Source: CAG-698 sp964385755 (lineage in GTDB: Bacteria; Bacillota_I; Bacilli_A; ML615J-28; CAG-698). From it: a stretch of DNA of 64,000 nt. The notes under the pieces were generated by a model. That model searched no databases. It worked only from the letters and a program-made list of their open reading frames with translations, and was not told the DNA's origin. The position numbers were made by a program, and so were the translations under genes. The DNA is taken from positions 1 to 64,000 of the forward strand of contig CAYLPZ010000001.1 of the NCBI GenBank assembly GCA_964385755.1, given 5' to 3'. The number at the start of each line of letters is the position of its first letter. The first letter of the stretch is position 1. This document shows, in pieces, positions 43,070-52,166 of the stretch.

Positions 43070-44298
43070 TAGTTATTCTCCAAGCCGATTGTTTTAATTA
43101 TACTATAAATAGCATCTTTAATTTTTTTATTATTCTTAATAATATAGTCTGAATATTTCACATAAAGTGGTCTTCTTTCATTATAAAGAACACACAAGTC
43201 ACTTATATTACTAGAAAGTGGACGATCAGAAGTTGGCATTAGTAGTGATAAATCACGATCTATAAAGCATATGATTCCATTTAGATGTAAAAGATCAATA
43301 TTTTCTTGATTCTTAATTACACCACCACCAGTACTTAAAACTATACCACTTTTTTTAGATAATTCTAGTATTACACTGTTTTCAATTTTTCTAAATTCAT
43401 TTTCACCATATTTAGAAAAATAATCTTTTATTGGCATTTGAATTTTCTTTACAATAACTTCATCTGTGTCTACAAATTCCTTATTAAGTTTTTTAGCTAA
43501 AGCTTTACCAATTGTACTTTTACCTGATGAAGGCATGCCAATTAATACTATATTTTGTTTATTTAATAATAAATTGTTATATATATTATCAAGTTTTTTA
43601 ATATCATGTTCAAAACCAGTAAATAGATTACAAGCGTAATATGCCTGAGCAACAAGCATATAAAGTCCATTACAACTACTTCTTACAAATTTTTGGGTAA
43701 GCATTGTTTTAAGTGGATTGTAAACCACATCAACTATTGCTTCTAAGCTTTTGTTATACTCATTTATTGGTGTAATATTAATATTAGGAAACATTCCTAA
43801 AGGAGTTGTGTTAATAATAACTTCAGGATCATAGTCACAAATTTCATCATATGAAATATAATTATTTGTTTTTGTACGTGAAGCTATTTTTACTTCTTTT
43901 GCATTTAAAAGTTTTAAAACATATAATGAAGTTTTACTAGTACCACCAGTACCTAAGATTACACACCTTTTGTTTCTTATTATAATATTGTTCTTTTCAA
44001 TTAGTAATTTTAATCCTAAATAATCGGTATTATCACCATATAACTTACCACCTTTATTAACAATTACATTCACAGCACCGATTTCCTCTGCGGCTTGTGA
44101 GATGTAATCAAGATATGGTATTACTTTTTGTTTGTATGGAATAGTAACATTAATTGCTTTAAATTCCTTTTTTTTCATAAACTCATCAAAGTTTTTTTCC
44201 TCAAGTTCACATATTTCATAAGTATAATTATCTAATTTTTCATGTATTTCTTTTGAAAAACTATGTTTCAAAGGGTAACCAATTAATCCATATTCCAT
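43069..44298 (-). CDS. Fused shikimate dehydrogenase - shikimate kinase
   Basis: 409 residues. Residues 1 to about 235 are AroE: IGYPLKHSFSKEIH, VTIPYKQKV (catalytic Lys), GDNTDYLG (Asp), VILGTGGTSKTSLYVL for NADPH, INTTPLGM. From about residue 247 shikimate kinase (AroK) begins: VLIGMPSSGKSTIGKALA (P-loop), DTDEVIVKK, FRKIENSVILEL, STGGGVIKNQENI, DRPLSS lid. One continuous frame; no stop or gap between domains. The two enzymes act on consecutive steps, so the fusion is functionally sensible. NTD-binding GTGGTSKT replaces the commoner GAGGA. Confidence 0.95.
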   Translation of the reverse strand: MEYGLIGYPLKHSFSKEIHEKLDNYTYEICELEEKNFDEFMKKKEFKAINVTIPYKQKVIPYLDYISQAAEEIGAVNVIVNKGGKLYGDNTDYLGLKLLIEKNNIIIRNKRCVILGTGGTSKTSLYVLKLLNAKEVKIASRTKTNNYISYDEICDYDPEVIINTTPLGMFPNINITPINEYNKSLEAIVDVVYNPLKTMLTQKFVRSSCNGLYMLVAQAYYACNLFTGFEHDIKKLDNIYNNLLLNKQNIVLIGMPSSGKSTIGKALAKKLNKEFVDTDEVIVKKIQMPIKDYFSKYGENEFRKIENSVILELSKKSGIVLSTGGGVIKNQENIDLLHLNGIICFIDRDLSLLMPTSDRPLSSNISDLCVLYNERRPLYVKYSDYIIKNNKKIKDAIYSIIKTIGLENN

Positions 44299-44320
44299 AT
44301 ATTATTTCCTCTATTATTTC

Positions 44321-45409
44321 TTACTTTAAATATTTTCTACCATATTCCATTGTTAACATATCGCCTACTAAAATAGCTGTTATCATACTAATTACAATAC
44401 ATATTCTTCTAATAATCGCACTATCATGGCGGCCCTTAACAACAATTTCTGTATTTTCTTTAGTTTTTAAATTAATTGTTTCTTGAGTTAAACTAATTGA
44501 TGGAGTTGGTTTAACTGCACAGCGAAAGACAACAGGCATTCCATTTGTAATTCCACCATTTACACCACCATTGTGGTTAGTTTTTGTTTTTACTGTAGCA
44601 TTATCATAATAAAACTCATCATTTGCATCTTTGCCTGTTAAGTTCTTAAAATTAAAGCCATCTCCAAACTCAATACCTTTAATACCACCAATTGAAAAAA
44701 CACCATTTGCAATTGTTCCTTCGAAAGATGAAAACCAAGGATCACCAATTCCACAAGGTAGGCCAGTAATTACAGTTTCGATTACACCACCTATTGAGTT
44801 TTGATTATTTTTAGCATTTAAAATTTCGGTTTCAATTTTTTCCTCAATGTCATCAATGACTGGGATCATTTTGCCATTTATTTTCTCAATTTGATTATCT
44901 AAATTATTAATATCAAAAGAAGCATCTTTTACATTTCCTACTTCTAAAATATGAGTAGCAATCTTTATTCCTTTTTTGTTCAATTGGTTTTCAATAATCG
45001 CACCCGCAAGACAGATTGGTGTAGTGATACGTCCTGAAGTATGTCCACCACCTCTATAGTCATTATAACCATCATTTTTTACATTAACAGTATAATCCGC
45101 ATGACCAGGGCGAGGTGTATCTTTAATATTTTCATAATCAACGCTTTTTGTGTTTGTGTTAGGAATTAAAATACAAATAGGTTCTCCTGTTGTATATCCA
45201 TTAAACACACCACTAGTTATTTCATATAAATCTTCTTCAACTCTTTTAGTGTCTGTCTTTCCAGGTCTACGTCTCTTGAGCACATCTTTAATATGTTCAT
45301 CATCTATTTTTATACCTGCACAAAGGCCATCTATTACTGCCCCAATTTTATCACCATGGCTTTCACCAAATAATGTGATTGTAAGATTATTACCTAAAAT
45401 GTTGCGCAT
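44321..45409 (-). CDS. aroC: Chorismate synthase
   Basis: 362 residues. GESHGDKIGAVIDGL, RRRPGKTDTKRVEED, GHADYTVNVKNDGYNDYRGGGHTSGRIT and the C-terminal RHDSAIIRRICIV are the FMN/EPSP-binding signatures. Makes chorismate from EPSP with reduced FMN. Overlaps the end of aroB by 16 bases; no separate flavin reductase gene here. Confidence 0.96.
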   Translation of the reverse strand: MRNILGNNLTITLFGESHGDKIGAVIDGLCAGIKIDDEHIKDVLKRRRPGKTDTKRVEEDLYEITSGVFNGYTTGEPICILIPNTNTKSVDYENIKDTPRPGHADYTVNVKNDGYNDYRGGGHTSGRITTPICLAGAIIENQLNKKGIKIATHILEVGNVKDASFDINNLDNQIEKINGKMIPVIDDIEEKIETEILNAKNNQNSIGGVIETVITGLPCGIGDPWFSSFEGTIANGVFSIGGIKGIEFGDGFNFKNLTGKDANDEFYYDNATVKTKTNHNGGVNGGITNGMPVVFRCAVKPTPSISLTQETINLKTKENTEIVVKGRHDSAIIRRICIVISMITAILVGDMLTMEYGRKYLK

Positions 45410-46431
45410 AAGTTCTCCTTTAGAAGTTCTTCAATTTCTTGTATTGTAAGTTTTCTAATCTGATAACTGCCAATCTCTTCACAAAAAATCATTGAAATCG
45501 TAAAATCTTCTCGTTTTTTATCATGTTTTAAATAATTAAGTACATCATTATTATCAATATTAATATTAGTAAGTCCATATTTATGTAATATTCTTGAAAG
45601 TCTAGGAAGAATATTTTTAGAAGTAACATATAACATACCATAGCCAACTGCTTCCCCGTGGTATAGAACTAACTCTTTACTTGATTCGATGGCATGACCT
45701 ATTGTGTGACCAAAGTTTAATGTCTTACGTAAATTATATTCAAATGGATCATTTTCAACTACCATTTGTTTTATTAATAATGACTTATAAATAACTTCAT
45801 CGATTATCGTATTTAAATCATCACTTTCTTCAATTAATGTGAATAAATCTTCATCAAATGTCATACTCATTTTAATTGCTTCAAATAACCCTTCATATAA
45901 GATACGCTTATCAAGTGTTCTTAAAGTTTCCGGATCTATCAATACTTTCTTTGGAAAGTAAAACGCACCTACAATGTTCTTGATAACTTTATTATTAACA
46001 CCTAAGTCCACCGCAACTTTTCCACCGATTGATGAATCAACTTGTGATAGTAATGTAGTAGGAACGTTATAAAAGTCAATTCCTCGCATATAACTAGAAG
46101 CAACAAAACCTGCTAAATCACCAACTACTCCACCACCTAAAGCAACTATTACATCTTTTCTTGTAAATTCATTTTCGGAAAGATACCCTAAAATTTTTTC
46201 AAAACTTTCAAGTGATTTTGACTTTTCTCCAGCTTTTATTGTATAAACGTAATTAGTTTTTAATCTATTTTTCATCATATTAATATATTCATTTGGAATA
46301 TTTGAATCAGTTATGATTAAAATCTTATTTTCACAAGGAATATATTTATCAATTTCTTCAAGCAAATGATGTTTTATAATTATTTGATAATCGTTATTTT
46401 TATTGTTTGTTCTAATGTTTATTTCTCTCAT
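45394..46431 (-). CDS. aroB: 3-dehydroquinate synthase
   Basis: 345 residues. TIKAGEKSKSLE, ALGGGVVGDLAGFVASSYMRGIDF, VDSSIGGKVAVDLG and LNFGHTIGHAIE with the metal-binding His residues. NAD-dependent cyclase of the second shikimate step. Stop is TAG inside aroC. Confidence 0.96.
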   Translation of the reverse strand: MREINIRTNNKNNDYQIIIKHHLLEEIDKYIPCENKILIITDSNIPNEYINMMKNRLKTNYVYTIKAGEKSKSLESFEKILGYLSENEFTRKDVIVALGGGVVGDLAGFVASSYMRGIDFYNVPTTLLSQVDSSIGGKVAVDLGVNNKVIKNIVGAFYFPKKVLIDPETLRTLDKRILYEGLFEAIKMSMTFDEDLFTLIEESDDLNTIIDEVIYKSLLIKQMVVENDPFEYNLRKTLNFGHTIGHAIESSKELVLYHGEAVGYGMLYVTSKNILPRLSRILHKYGLTNINIDNNDVLNYLKHDKKREDFTISMIFCEEIGSYQIRKLTIQEIEELLKENLCATF

Positions 46432-46437
46432 ATTCTT

Positions 46438-47523
46438 TTAATGTAAATCTTCAATTTTATAAGTTCCTAAAGCTTTTAGTTCATCGCAAATACTTGATAA
46501 TTCTTGAAGCATTTCTTTACCATTAATAGTATTAACGCTTCCTTCAAGTTCTACAAAGAAATAATAGTTCCACATAAGTCTTTTTAGTGGTCTACTACGT
46601 AATGAGCGCATATTGTAATCATGAGCTCCAATTATATTTAATGTCTTTGCGAGTGCTCCTGAAGTGTTCTTTACTGTGTAAACAATAATAGAACATACAT
46701 TCTTGTCTTTTGTTTCTGGTTTAGCTTTACTTAAGACAACAAATCTTGTTGTATTAGATCTAACTAAAGTAATGTCTTCTTTTAAAATTTCTAAATCATA
46801 AAGATTAGCACATTCTTTAGAAGCGATAACTGCTGTATCATAAGAATCAGATTTAGATAGTTTTTCACAGGCAACAGCAGTATTAACCTCTTCAATACGA
46901 TCATAGCCTTTTTCGTCAATAAACATATTACATTGGCCTAATGCTTGTGGATGACTCATTACTTTTTTTATGTTTTCAAGTTTACTACCTTTCTTAGCAA
47001 GTAATACGTGACTTATCTCTAAATCAATTATATCATTAATATAAAGTGAACCATTAAATAATAAATCCATTACTTCACCAACATCACCATTACTTGAATT
47101 TTCAATTGGTAATATACACACATCAACCTCACCATTTTCACATGATTCATATGCCTTTTTAAATGAACCATAAGAAACAAGCTTAGCGCTACCGAATGCT
47201 TTTAATGCGGCTAAATAACCATATGAGCCAACAATACCAGAATATCCTACACTTTCACCAGATAAAATAAAATTTTGGTATTGTTTCGAGATTTTCATCA
47301 CTTTTTCTAAATATGATACATAATAACTTTCAAGTTCTTTGTTATTTAAGTTTTTTACATTTCTTGCTATTACTTCTTTTTCACGTTTACTATCAAAAAT
47401 TGGAAGAGCACTTTCTTTTTTCACTAGTGCAATATTTTTAGATACTTCCATTCTTTTTTCAAATAGTTCTAACATTTTTTCATCTATATCATTAATTTGT
47501 TTTCGTAAATCAATTAAATTCAT
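46438..47523 (-). CDS. pheA: Bifunctional chorismate mutase / prephenate dehydratase
   Basis: 361 residues from ATG 47523 (MNLIDLRKQINDID; SD AGGTGA five bases upstream). Residues 1-85 are an AroQ-type chorismate mutase. The prephenate dehydratase domain follows (PIENSSNGDVGEVMDLL, TTRFVVLSK), then an ACT domain (VYTVKNTSGALAKTLNIIG, MRSLRSRPLK) that normally binds phenylalanine for feedback control. Confidence 0.95.
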   Translation of the reverse strand: MNLIDLRKQINDIDEKMLELFEKRMEVSKNIALVKKESALPIFDSKREKEVIARNVKNLNNKELESYYVSYLEKVMKISKQYQNFILSGESVGYSGIVGSYGYLAALKAFGSAKLVSYGSFKKAYESCENGEVDVCILPIENSSNGDVGEVMDLLFNGSLYINDIIDLEISHVLLAKKGSKLENIKKVMSHPQALGQCNMFIDEKGYDRIEEVNTAVACEKLSKSDSYDTAVIASKECANLYDLEILKEDITLVRSNTTRFVVLSKAKPETKDKNVCSIIVYTVKNTSGALAKTLNIIGAHDYNMRSLRSRPLKRLMWNYYFFVELEGSVNTINGKEMLQELSSICDELKALGTYKIEDLH

Positions 47524-47535
47524 AACTATCACCTA

Positions 47536-48723
47536 CTATTTATACAAATCATATAGTTTTTTAAACGCTTCTTTAGCATTTTCAATTTGTTTTTTTGAAA
47601 CGCAGTAAGCTATTCTAACATACCCTTCAGTCCCAAATGAATCACTTGGAACTAAAAGCAAATCAAATTTTAATGCATTATTACTAAATTTTTTAGCATC
47701 ATCTTCTAATGCTTTAACAAATAAATAAAATGCACCTTCAGGATAAATAACATCATAACCTATATCAGTTAATATTTTATATAATAAATCACAATTCTCT
47801 TTATAACAATTTAGGTCAGAAGTAATTCCTTGAATAGAAGGAATTAAATATTGGAACAATGATGTTAGACACACAAAACCTAAGCTTCTTCCTGAACCAC
47901 AAATTGCACTATAAACTTCTTTTGCGTTATCCATTTCCTTATTAACTGTAACGTAACCAATACGTTCGCCAGGAAGACTGATTACTTTACTAAATGAATA
48001 ACATACAATACTGTCTTTATAGTAATTAGTAATGTAAGGATATTTAGTATTTGTATATATTAAATCACGATATGGTTCATCAGATATTAAATAGATTGGA
48101 TGGCCATACTCTTTTTCTTTATTTTCTAAGTATTTTGCTAGTTTAATAATTAATTCTTCTTTGTATATAACACCTGTAGGATTATTAGGAGAATTAATAA
48201 CTATAATTTTTGTATTTTCATTTATTTTTTGTTCTAAATCATCAAAATCAATAAGAAATAATTTATTTGTCTTACTTATTACAAGCTTTCCTCCTGCTTT
48301 TTCCACAAAAACTCTATATTCCGGAAAGAATGGTGCAAAAACAATTACTTCATCACCACTATTAATTAAAGCGTTAAATGATATAGTTAGAGCAGCAGCA
48401 GCACCACAAGTTAAATATATTAAATTTGGATCTATAGTAGCAGCATATGCTTCATGTAAATAATTAGCAATACTCTTTCTTACAGAAAAATCACCGCTTG
48501 CGGAAGTGTAACCATGCAAAAATACTGGATCATTATTATCTAATAATTCCTTAATTTTATCATGTACAATCTTTGGACATGGAATACTAGGATTACCTAT
48601 ACTAAAGTCATAAACTTTATCAGCTCCTATTTCATTTTTTCTTTTATTACCATACTCAAATAAATCACGTATAGCACTTCTATTTTCTCCTAGTTTTTTC
48701 ATTTTTTCATTTATGCTCTTCAT
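47536..48723 (-). CDS. PLP-dependent aminotransferase (aspartate/aromatic type)
   Basis: 395 residues, fold type I. FSIGNPSIPCP, TCGAAAALTISFNAL, NSPNNPTGVIY, SDEPYRDLIY and SFSKVISLPGERIGY with the PLP Lys. First gene of the aro operon, so it likely performs the last step, transamination of phenylpyruvate and hydroxyphenylpyruvate; aspartate cannot be excluded. SD AGGAG precedes the ATG. A TTTACA...TAAAAT promoter (18-base spacing) upstream is plausible; no T-box leader fits in the short gap. Confidence 0.9.
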   Translation of the reverse strand: MKSINEKMKKLGENRSAIRDLFEYGNKRKNEIGADKVYDFSIGNPSIPCPKIVHDKIKELLDNNDPVFLHGYTSASGDFSVRKSIANYLHEAYAATIDPNLIYLTCGAAAALTISFNALINSGDEVIVFAPFFPEYRVFVEKAGGKLVISKTNKLFLIDFDDLEQKINENTKIIVINSPNNPTGVIYKEELIIKLAKYLENKEKEYGHPIYLISDEPYRDLIYTNTKYPYITNYYKDSIVCYSFSKVISLPGERIGYVTVNKEMDNAKEVYSAICGSGRSLGFVCLTSLFQYLIPSIQGITSDLNCYKENCDLLYKILTDIGYDVIYPEGAFYLFVKALEDDAKKFSNNALKFDLLLVPSDSFGTEGYVRIAYCVSKKQIENAKEAFKKLYDLYK

Positions 48724-48877
48724 AGTATTTTCTCCTATTATCTATATATTTTATCATATTTTAAAGATAAATGTAAAGAAAATGAAAATTTCCATCATTT
48801 TTTAACATTTTCACGACATATATTTATTTTTACTTTAAAAAATAGTATAATATGATGTGGAGATAATAAGAAAATAT

Positions 48878-49477
48878 ATGAAAAAAAACGATAGAAAAAA
48901 AAGAAAAGAAATAATTAAAGAACTAAAAAATGATGTGAAAAATAGAAAAACTCTTAAAGAATTTGCTTTAGAGCGTTATGTAGATGATGAAGGAATTGCT
49001 AACATTCACGTTGAAATCAATGAAGATAATACTTTTGAACAATATGCTATTGAGCAAAATAAGACTCTTTCTCAAGAATTACTTGAATATATTGAAAGTG
49101 AAGCATATTATATTCCTGTGATATATCCAATTAGGATAATATTCCATGCAAATTTTGATATTAAAGAAGATGAAATAGAAAAAATGTTAAAAGACTACTA
49201 CTGGAAAAAAACAGTAGACAAAAATGATGATCTAAGGACAAATAGGTTAATTAGTAACACTTTATTTGGTATTGGTGTTCTATTTATGATAATTTACTTC
49301 ATTTTTGAATTTAATCCAAATGCTAATATACTATTTACTGAAATTTTTTCAATCATTGCTTCTTTTGCAATTTGGGAAGCAGTAGATTATTTTATCATTG
49401 GTAGAAATGAAATTAAAATTCAATATCTAAACACTGTACAACTTGCTAAAGCAAAGATTAAAGTAATAAAAAAATAA
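48878..49477 (+). CDS. Small membrane protein of unknown function
   Basis: 199 residues from ATG 48878; the frame also opens at GTG 48857, and the best SD (GGAG, 48859-48862) lies 15 bases before the ATG, so the start is uncertain. A Lys/Arg-rich N-terminus (MKKNDRKKRKEIIKELKND), a soluble region with ERYVDDEGIANIHVE, then two membrane helices near the C-terminus (LFGIGVLFMIIYFIFEF and EIFSIIASFAIWEAVDYFII). Not recognised. Divergent from the aro operon across 130 bases. Confidence 0.7.
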   Translation: MKKNDRKKRKEIIKELKNDVKNRKTLKEFALERYVDDEGIANIHVEINEDNTFEQYAIEQNKTLSQELLEYIESEAYYIPVIYPIRIIFHANFDIKEDEIEKMLKDYYWKKTVDKNDDLRTNRLISNTLFGIGVLFMIIYFIFEFNPNANILFTEIFSIIASFAIWEAVDYFIIGRNEIKIQYLNTVQLAKAKIKVIKK

Positions 49478-49486
49478 TTTAAAATA

Positions 49487-49528
49487 AAAAAATACGTAAC
49501 AACTAAATATGTTGCTACGTTTTTTTAA
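49487..49528. terminator. Bidirectional terminator
   Basis: Arms ACGTAACAAC (49494-49503) and GTTGCTACGT (49511-49520), one A-C mismatch, flanked by A-run and T-run. Serves the convergent small membrane protein and GNAT genes. Confidence 0.85.
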
Positions 49529-49546
49529 TACATAAAACTTGATAAG

Positions 49547-50128
49547 TTACTTATTATATACCATCTTATAACATAATACGTCACATGCACCTATATATTC
49601 ATATTTAATCTTAAATCCTAATCGTTCATACAATCTCCATGCACCACAATTATCGACAACGCATTCAAGACTACAATGATTATTGTTATTAATTATACTT
49701 TTTAATAATTCAGATGCAATACCTTGCCTTTGAAAAGATTCATCAACTGTTAGATTAGCTATATAAAATCCGTCTTCCGCTAAGCCCATCTTTGAGTAAT
49801 AATCATCAAAAACAACATTTGTTCTTTTGTCACACTTAACTTTAGCTAATTCAAACGCCTTACAAAGCATATTAAAATCAACAGAAAAAGGTGTTTGTAA
49901 TGCTATCATCATCCCAACAATTTCATCTTCTTTTGTTTTTGCTACAATTATGTTTTTTCTATTATAAATTGTTGGAAGATTAATCATTTCTGATATTACT
50001 TTAATACCATCATCAATTGAATCAAACCATCTAGGATAAATATATTTATCAGATAAATATATTAGTCTAGCTACATCTTTTATATCATCATTATCACTTA
50101 TTTTGCAAATATTATATTTATTTTCCAT
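49547..50128 (-). CDS. GNAT family N-acetyltransferase
   Basis: 193 residues. The acetyl-CoA loop FQRQGIASELLKSII and the preceding FYIANLTVDESF strand, plus WRLYERLGFKIKYEYIG, are standard GNAT features. Acceptor unknown; the C-terminal ACDVLCYKMVY is common in uncharacterised members. Single gene, start within a good context although the SD is weak. Confidence 0.88.
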   Translation of the reverse strand: MENKYNICKISDNDDIKDVARLIYLSDKYIYPRWFDSIDDGIKVISEMINLPTIYNRKNIIVAKTKEDEIVGMMIALQTPFSVDFNMLCKAFELAKVKCDKRTNVVFDDYYSKMGLAEDGFYIANLTVDESFQRQGIASELLKSIINNNNHCSLECVVDNCGAWRLYERLGFKIKYEYIGACDVLCYKMVYNK

Positions 50129-50172
50129 ATATAGAGTCTTATATTCCCATTAATGATTTATTTTTAAAAATA

Positions 50173-50235
50173 AAACCATAATCTTAAGCAAATTGCTTTT
50201 GATTATGGCTATTTTTATCACAAAAGTTATTGACA
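50173..50235. repeat. Hairpin plus palindromic unit at the 3' end of the GGGtGRT gene
   Basis: Arms CCATAATC (50176-50183) and GATTATGG (50201-50208), with an inner AAGCAA/TTGCTT repeat, act as terminator on the minus strand (T-rich exit). Next to it, TCACAAAAGTTATTGACA (50218-50235) is a single copy of the palindromic unit that is tandem at 29684-29790. Confidence 0.7.
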
Positions 50236-50252
50236 ATAATTAATGTCAAATT

Positions 50253-51260
50253 TTATTTTGCTAAAGCTTGGCTAACAGCAACTGCTACAGCAACAGTAGC
50301 ACCAACCATAGGGTTGTTACCCATACCGATTAATCCCATCATTTCTACGTGAGCAGGAACTGATGAAGAACCAGCAAATTGTGCATCTGAGTGCATACGA
50401 CCCATAGTATCAGTCATACCATAAGAAGCAGGACCAGCTGCCATATTATCTGGGTGAAGTGTACGACCTGTTCCACCACCTGATGCAACAGAGAAGTATT
50501 TCTTACCAAGTTCTGTACATTCTTTCTTATATGTTCCAGCAACTGGATGTTGGAAACGAGTTGGGTTTGTTGAGTTACCAGTGATTGATACATCAACACC
50601 TTCTAAATGCATAATTGCTACACCTTCACGAACGTCATCAGCACCATAGCAACGTACTGCTAAACGATCAGGATTTTGTCCATATTTAGTTTCTTTAACG
50701 ATAGAAACTTTACCTGTAGCATAATCAAATTCAGTTTCAACATGTGTAAAACCATTAATACGAGAAATGATCTTAGCAGCATCTTTTCCTAAACCATTTA
50801 AAATAACTCTTAAAGGCTCTTTACGAACTTTATTAGCTGTTTTTGCAATACCAATTGCACCTTCAGCAGCTGCAAATGATTCATGACCTGCAAGGAAAGC
50901 AAAACATTTTGTATCTTCATTTAATAACATTGAACCTAAGTTACCATGACCTAAACCAACTTTACGATCATCAGCAACTGATCCAGGAATACAAAATGAT
51001 TGTAAGCCTACACCAATGTATCTACTAGCTTCAGCAGCACTTTTAGCATTATTTTTGATTGCGATTGCGGCACCAACCATATATGCATAACATGCATTTT
51101 CAAAGCAAATAGTTTGGATGTCTTTTACCATTTGGTAAACATCTAAACCTTTATCTTTACAAATTTGTTCAGCTTCTTCTAAAGAAGAGATACCATTTTC
51201 ATTTAATGCTTTATTAATTTGATTAATTCTTCTTTCATAACCTTCAAATGTAATTGCCAT
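50253..51260 (-). CDS. GGGtGRT protein (uncharacterised family)
   Basis: 335 residues. The family-defining motif is in SVASGGGTGRTLHPDN, followed by MGRMHSDAQFAGSSSVPAHVEMM and a Gly/Ala-rich C-terminus (GMGNNPMVGATVAVAVAVS). Also AAIAIKNNAKSAAEASRYIG and LGHGNLGSMLLNEDT. Such proteins accompany a U-type Fe-S scaffold in anaerobes; the reaction is unknown to me. No membrane helix or signal. It follows the scaffold gene by 15 bases with SD AAGGAGG. A palindromic promoter controls the pair. Terminator downstream at 50173-50215. Confidence 0.9.
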   Translation of the reverse strand: MAITFEGYERRINQINKALNENGISSLEEAEQICKDKGLDVYQMVKDIQTICFENACYAYMVGAAIAIKNNAKSAAEASRYIGVGLQSFCIPGSVADDRKVGLGHGNLGSMLLNEDTKCFAFLAGHESFAAAEGAIGIAKTANKVRKEPLRVILNGLGKDAAKIISRINGFTHVETEFDYATGKVSIVKETKYGQNPDRLAVRCYGADDVREGVAIMHLEGVDVSITGNSTNPTRFQHPVAGTYKKECTELGKKYFSVASGGGTGRTLHPDNMAAGPASYGMTDTMGRMHSDAQFAGSSSVPAHVEMMGLIGMGNNPMVGATVAVAVAVSQALAK

Positions 51261-51275
51261 TTTCGTATCCTCCTT

Positions 51276-51968
51276 CTACTCTTTACGTGGATCAATGTGC
51301 TTAACGCCATCATTGTATCTTCCGTATTGTCCTTTTGATTTTTCTAAAGCTTCTTCAGGTGATAAACCTTTCTTTAAGAAATCAGTAAATTTACCTAAGC
51401 TTAAATATTGATAACCACAGATCTCATTATTTTCATCTAAAGCGATAGAAGTAATATATCCTTCAGCAAGTTCAAGATAACGAGGACCTTTTTCTTTTGT
51501 TGAGTAAATTGTACCAACTTGACTACGTAATCCTTTTCCTAAATCTTCAAGACCAGCACCAACTGTTAAACCATTCTCAGAGAATGCAGATTGAGTACGA
51601 CCATAGATAATTTGTAAGAATAATTCACGCATAGCAGTATTAATAGCATCACATACTAAGTCAGTATTAACTGCTTCTAAAAGAGTTTTGCCAACGATTG
51701 CTTCACTTGCCATAGCAGCAGAGTGAGTCATTCCTGAACAGCCAATTGTTTCAATTAAAGCTTCCTCAATAATTCCATTTTTAACGTTTAAGCTTAATTT
51801 ACAAGCTCCTTGTTGAGGTGCACACCAACCAATACCATGTGTAAAACCACTGATGTCTTTAATTTCTCTTGAATAAACCCATTTTCCTTCTTCTGGAATA
51901 GGAGCACAACCATGAGAAGCACCACAATTTACTTTACACATGTTTTGAACATCTTTTGTGTATTGCAT
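51276..51968 (-). CDS. Iron-sulfur cluster scaffold-like protein (partner of GGGtGRT)
   Basis: 230 residues. The middle resembles the IscU/NifU-N fold: CKLSLNVKNGIIEEALIETIGCSGMTHSAAMASEAIVGKTLLEAV. Extra Cys residues at the N-terminus (MCKVNCGASHGCAP, GWCAPQQGAC) are not part of normal IscU. A C-terminal tail of about 80 residues (GYITSIALDENNEICGYQYL) is also additional. Cluster transfer to or with the GGGtGRT protein is the obvious guess. No cysteine desulfurase is adjacent. Stop is TAG. Confidence 0.85.
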   Translation of the reverse strand: MQYTKDVQNMCKVNCGASHGCAPIPEEGKWVYSREIKDISGFTHGIGWCAPQQGACKLSLNVKNGIIEEALIETIGCSGMTHSAAMASEAIVGKTLLEAVNTDLVCDAINTAMRELFLQIIYGRTQSAFSENGLTVGAGLEDLGKGLRSQVGTIYSTKEKGPRYLELAEGYITSIALDENNEICGYQYLSLGKFTDFLKKGLSPEEALEKSKGQYGRYNDGVKHIDPRKE

Positions 51969-52003
51969 AATAATTCAATTTCCTTTCTTTAATTTAAATT
52001 TCC

Positions 52004-52038
52004 TTTACTATTTTACCAAAAATAGTAAAAAAAGTAAA
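52004..52038 (-). promoter_or_regulatory. Promoter of the scaffold-GGGtGRT operon with overlapping palindrome
   Basis: Minus strand: TTTACT (52038-52033), 17-base spacer, TAAAAT (52015-52010). An 11-bp-arm palindrome, TTTACTATTTT (52004-52014) and AAAATAGTAAA (52019-52029) around ACCA, covers the -10 and spacer. This is a strong candidate for a repressor site. Confidence 0.7.
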
Positions 52039-52080
52039 CAAGCAAAATGACAATTTTCGTTATATTTTTATCTAAATAAA

Positions 52081-52104
52081 AATAAGCAATCAAAATAGAT
52101 TGCT
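52081..52104 (-). terminator. Terminator of the tcdA-ttcA pair
   Basis: Arms AGCAATC (52085-52091) and GATTGCT (52098-52104), minus-strand exit TTATTTTTATTT. Confidence 0.75.
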
Positions 52105-52141
52105 AAATTTATTTTATCTCTAGAAAAATTTTTTTGTGATT

Positions 52142-52159
52142 TCACAAGGATTCTTTACA
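52142..52159. repeat. Single palindromic unit downstream of the ttcA-like gene
   Basis: TCACAAGGATTCTTTACA, the same family as the tandem units at 29684-29790. It lies between the stop of the ttcA-like gene and its terminator. Confidence 0.6.
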
Positions 52160-52166
52160 AAAGCCT

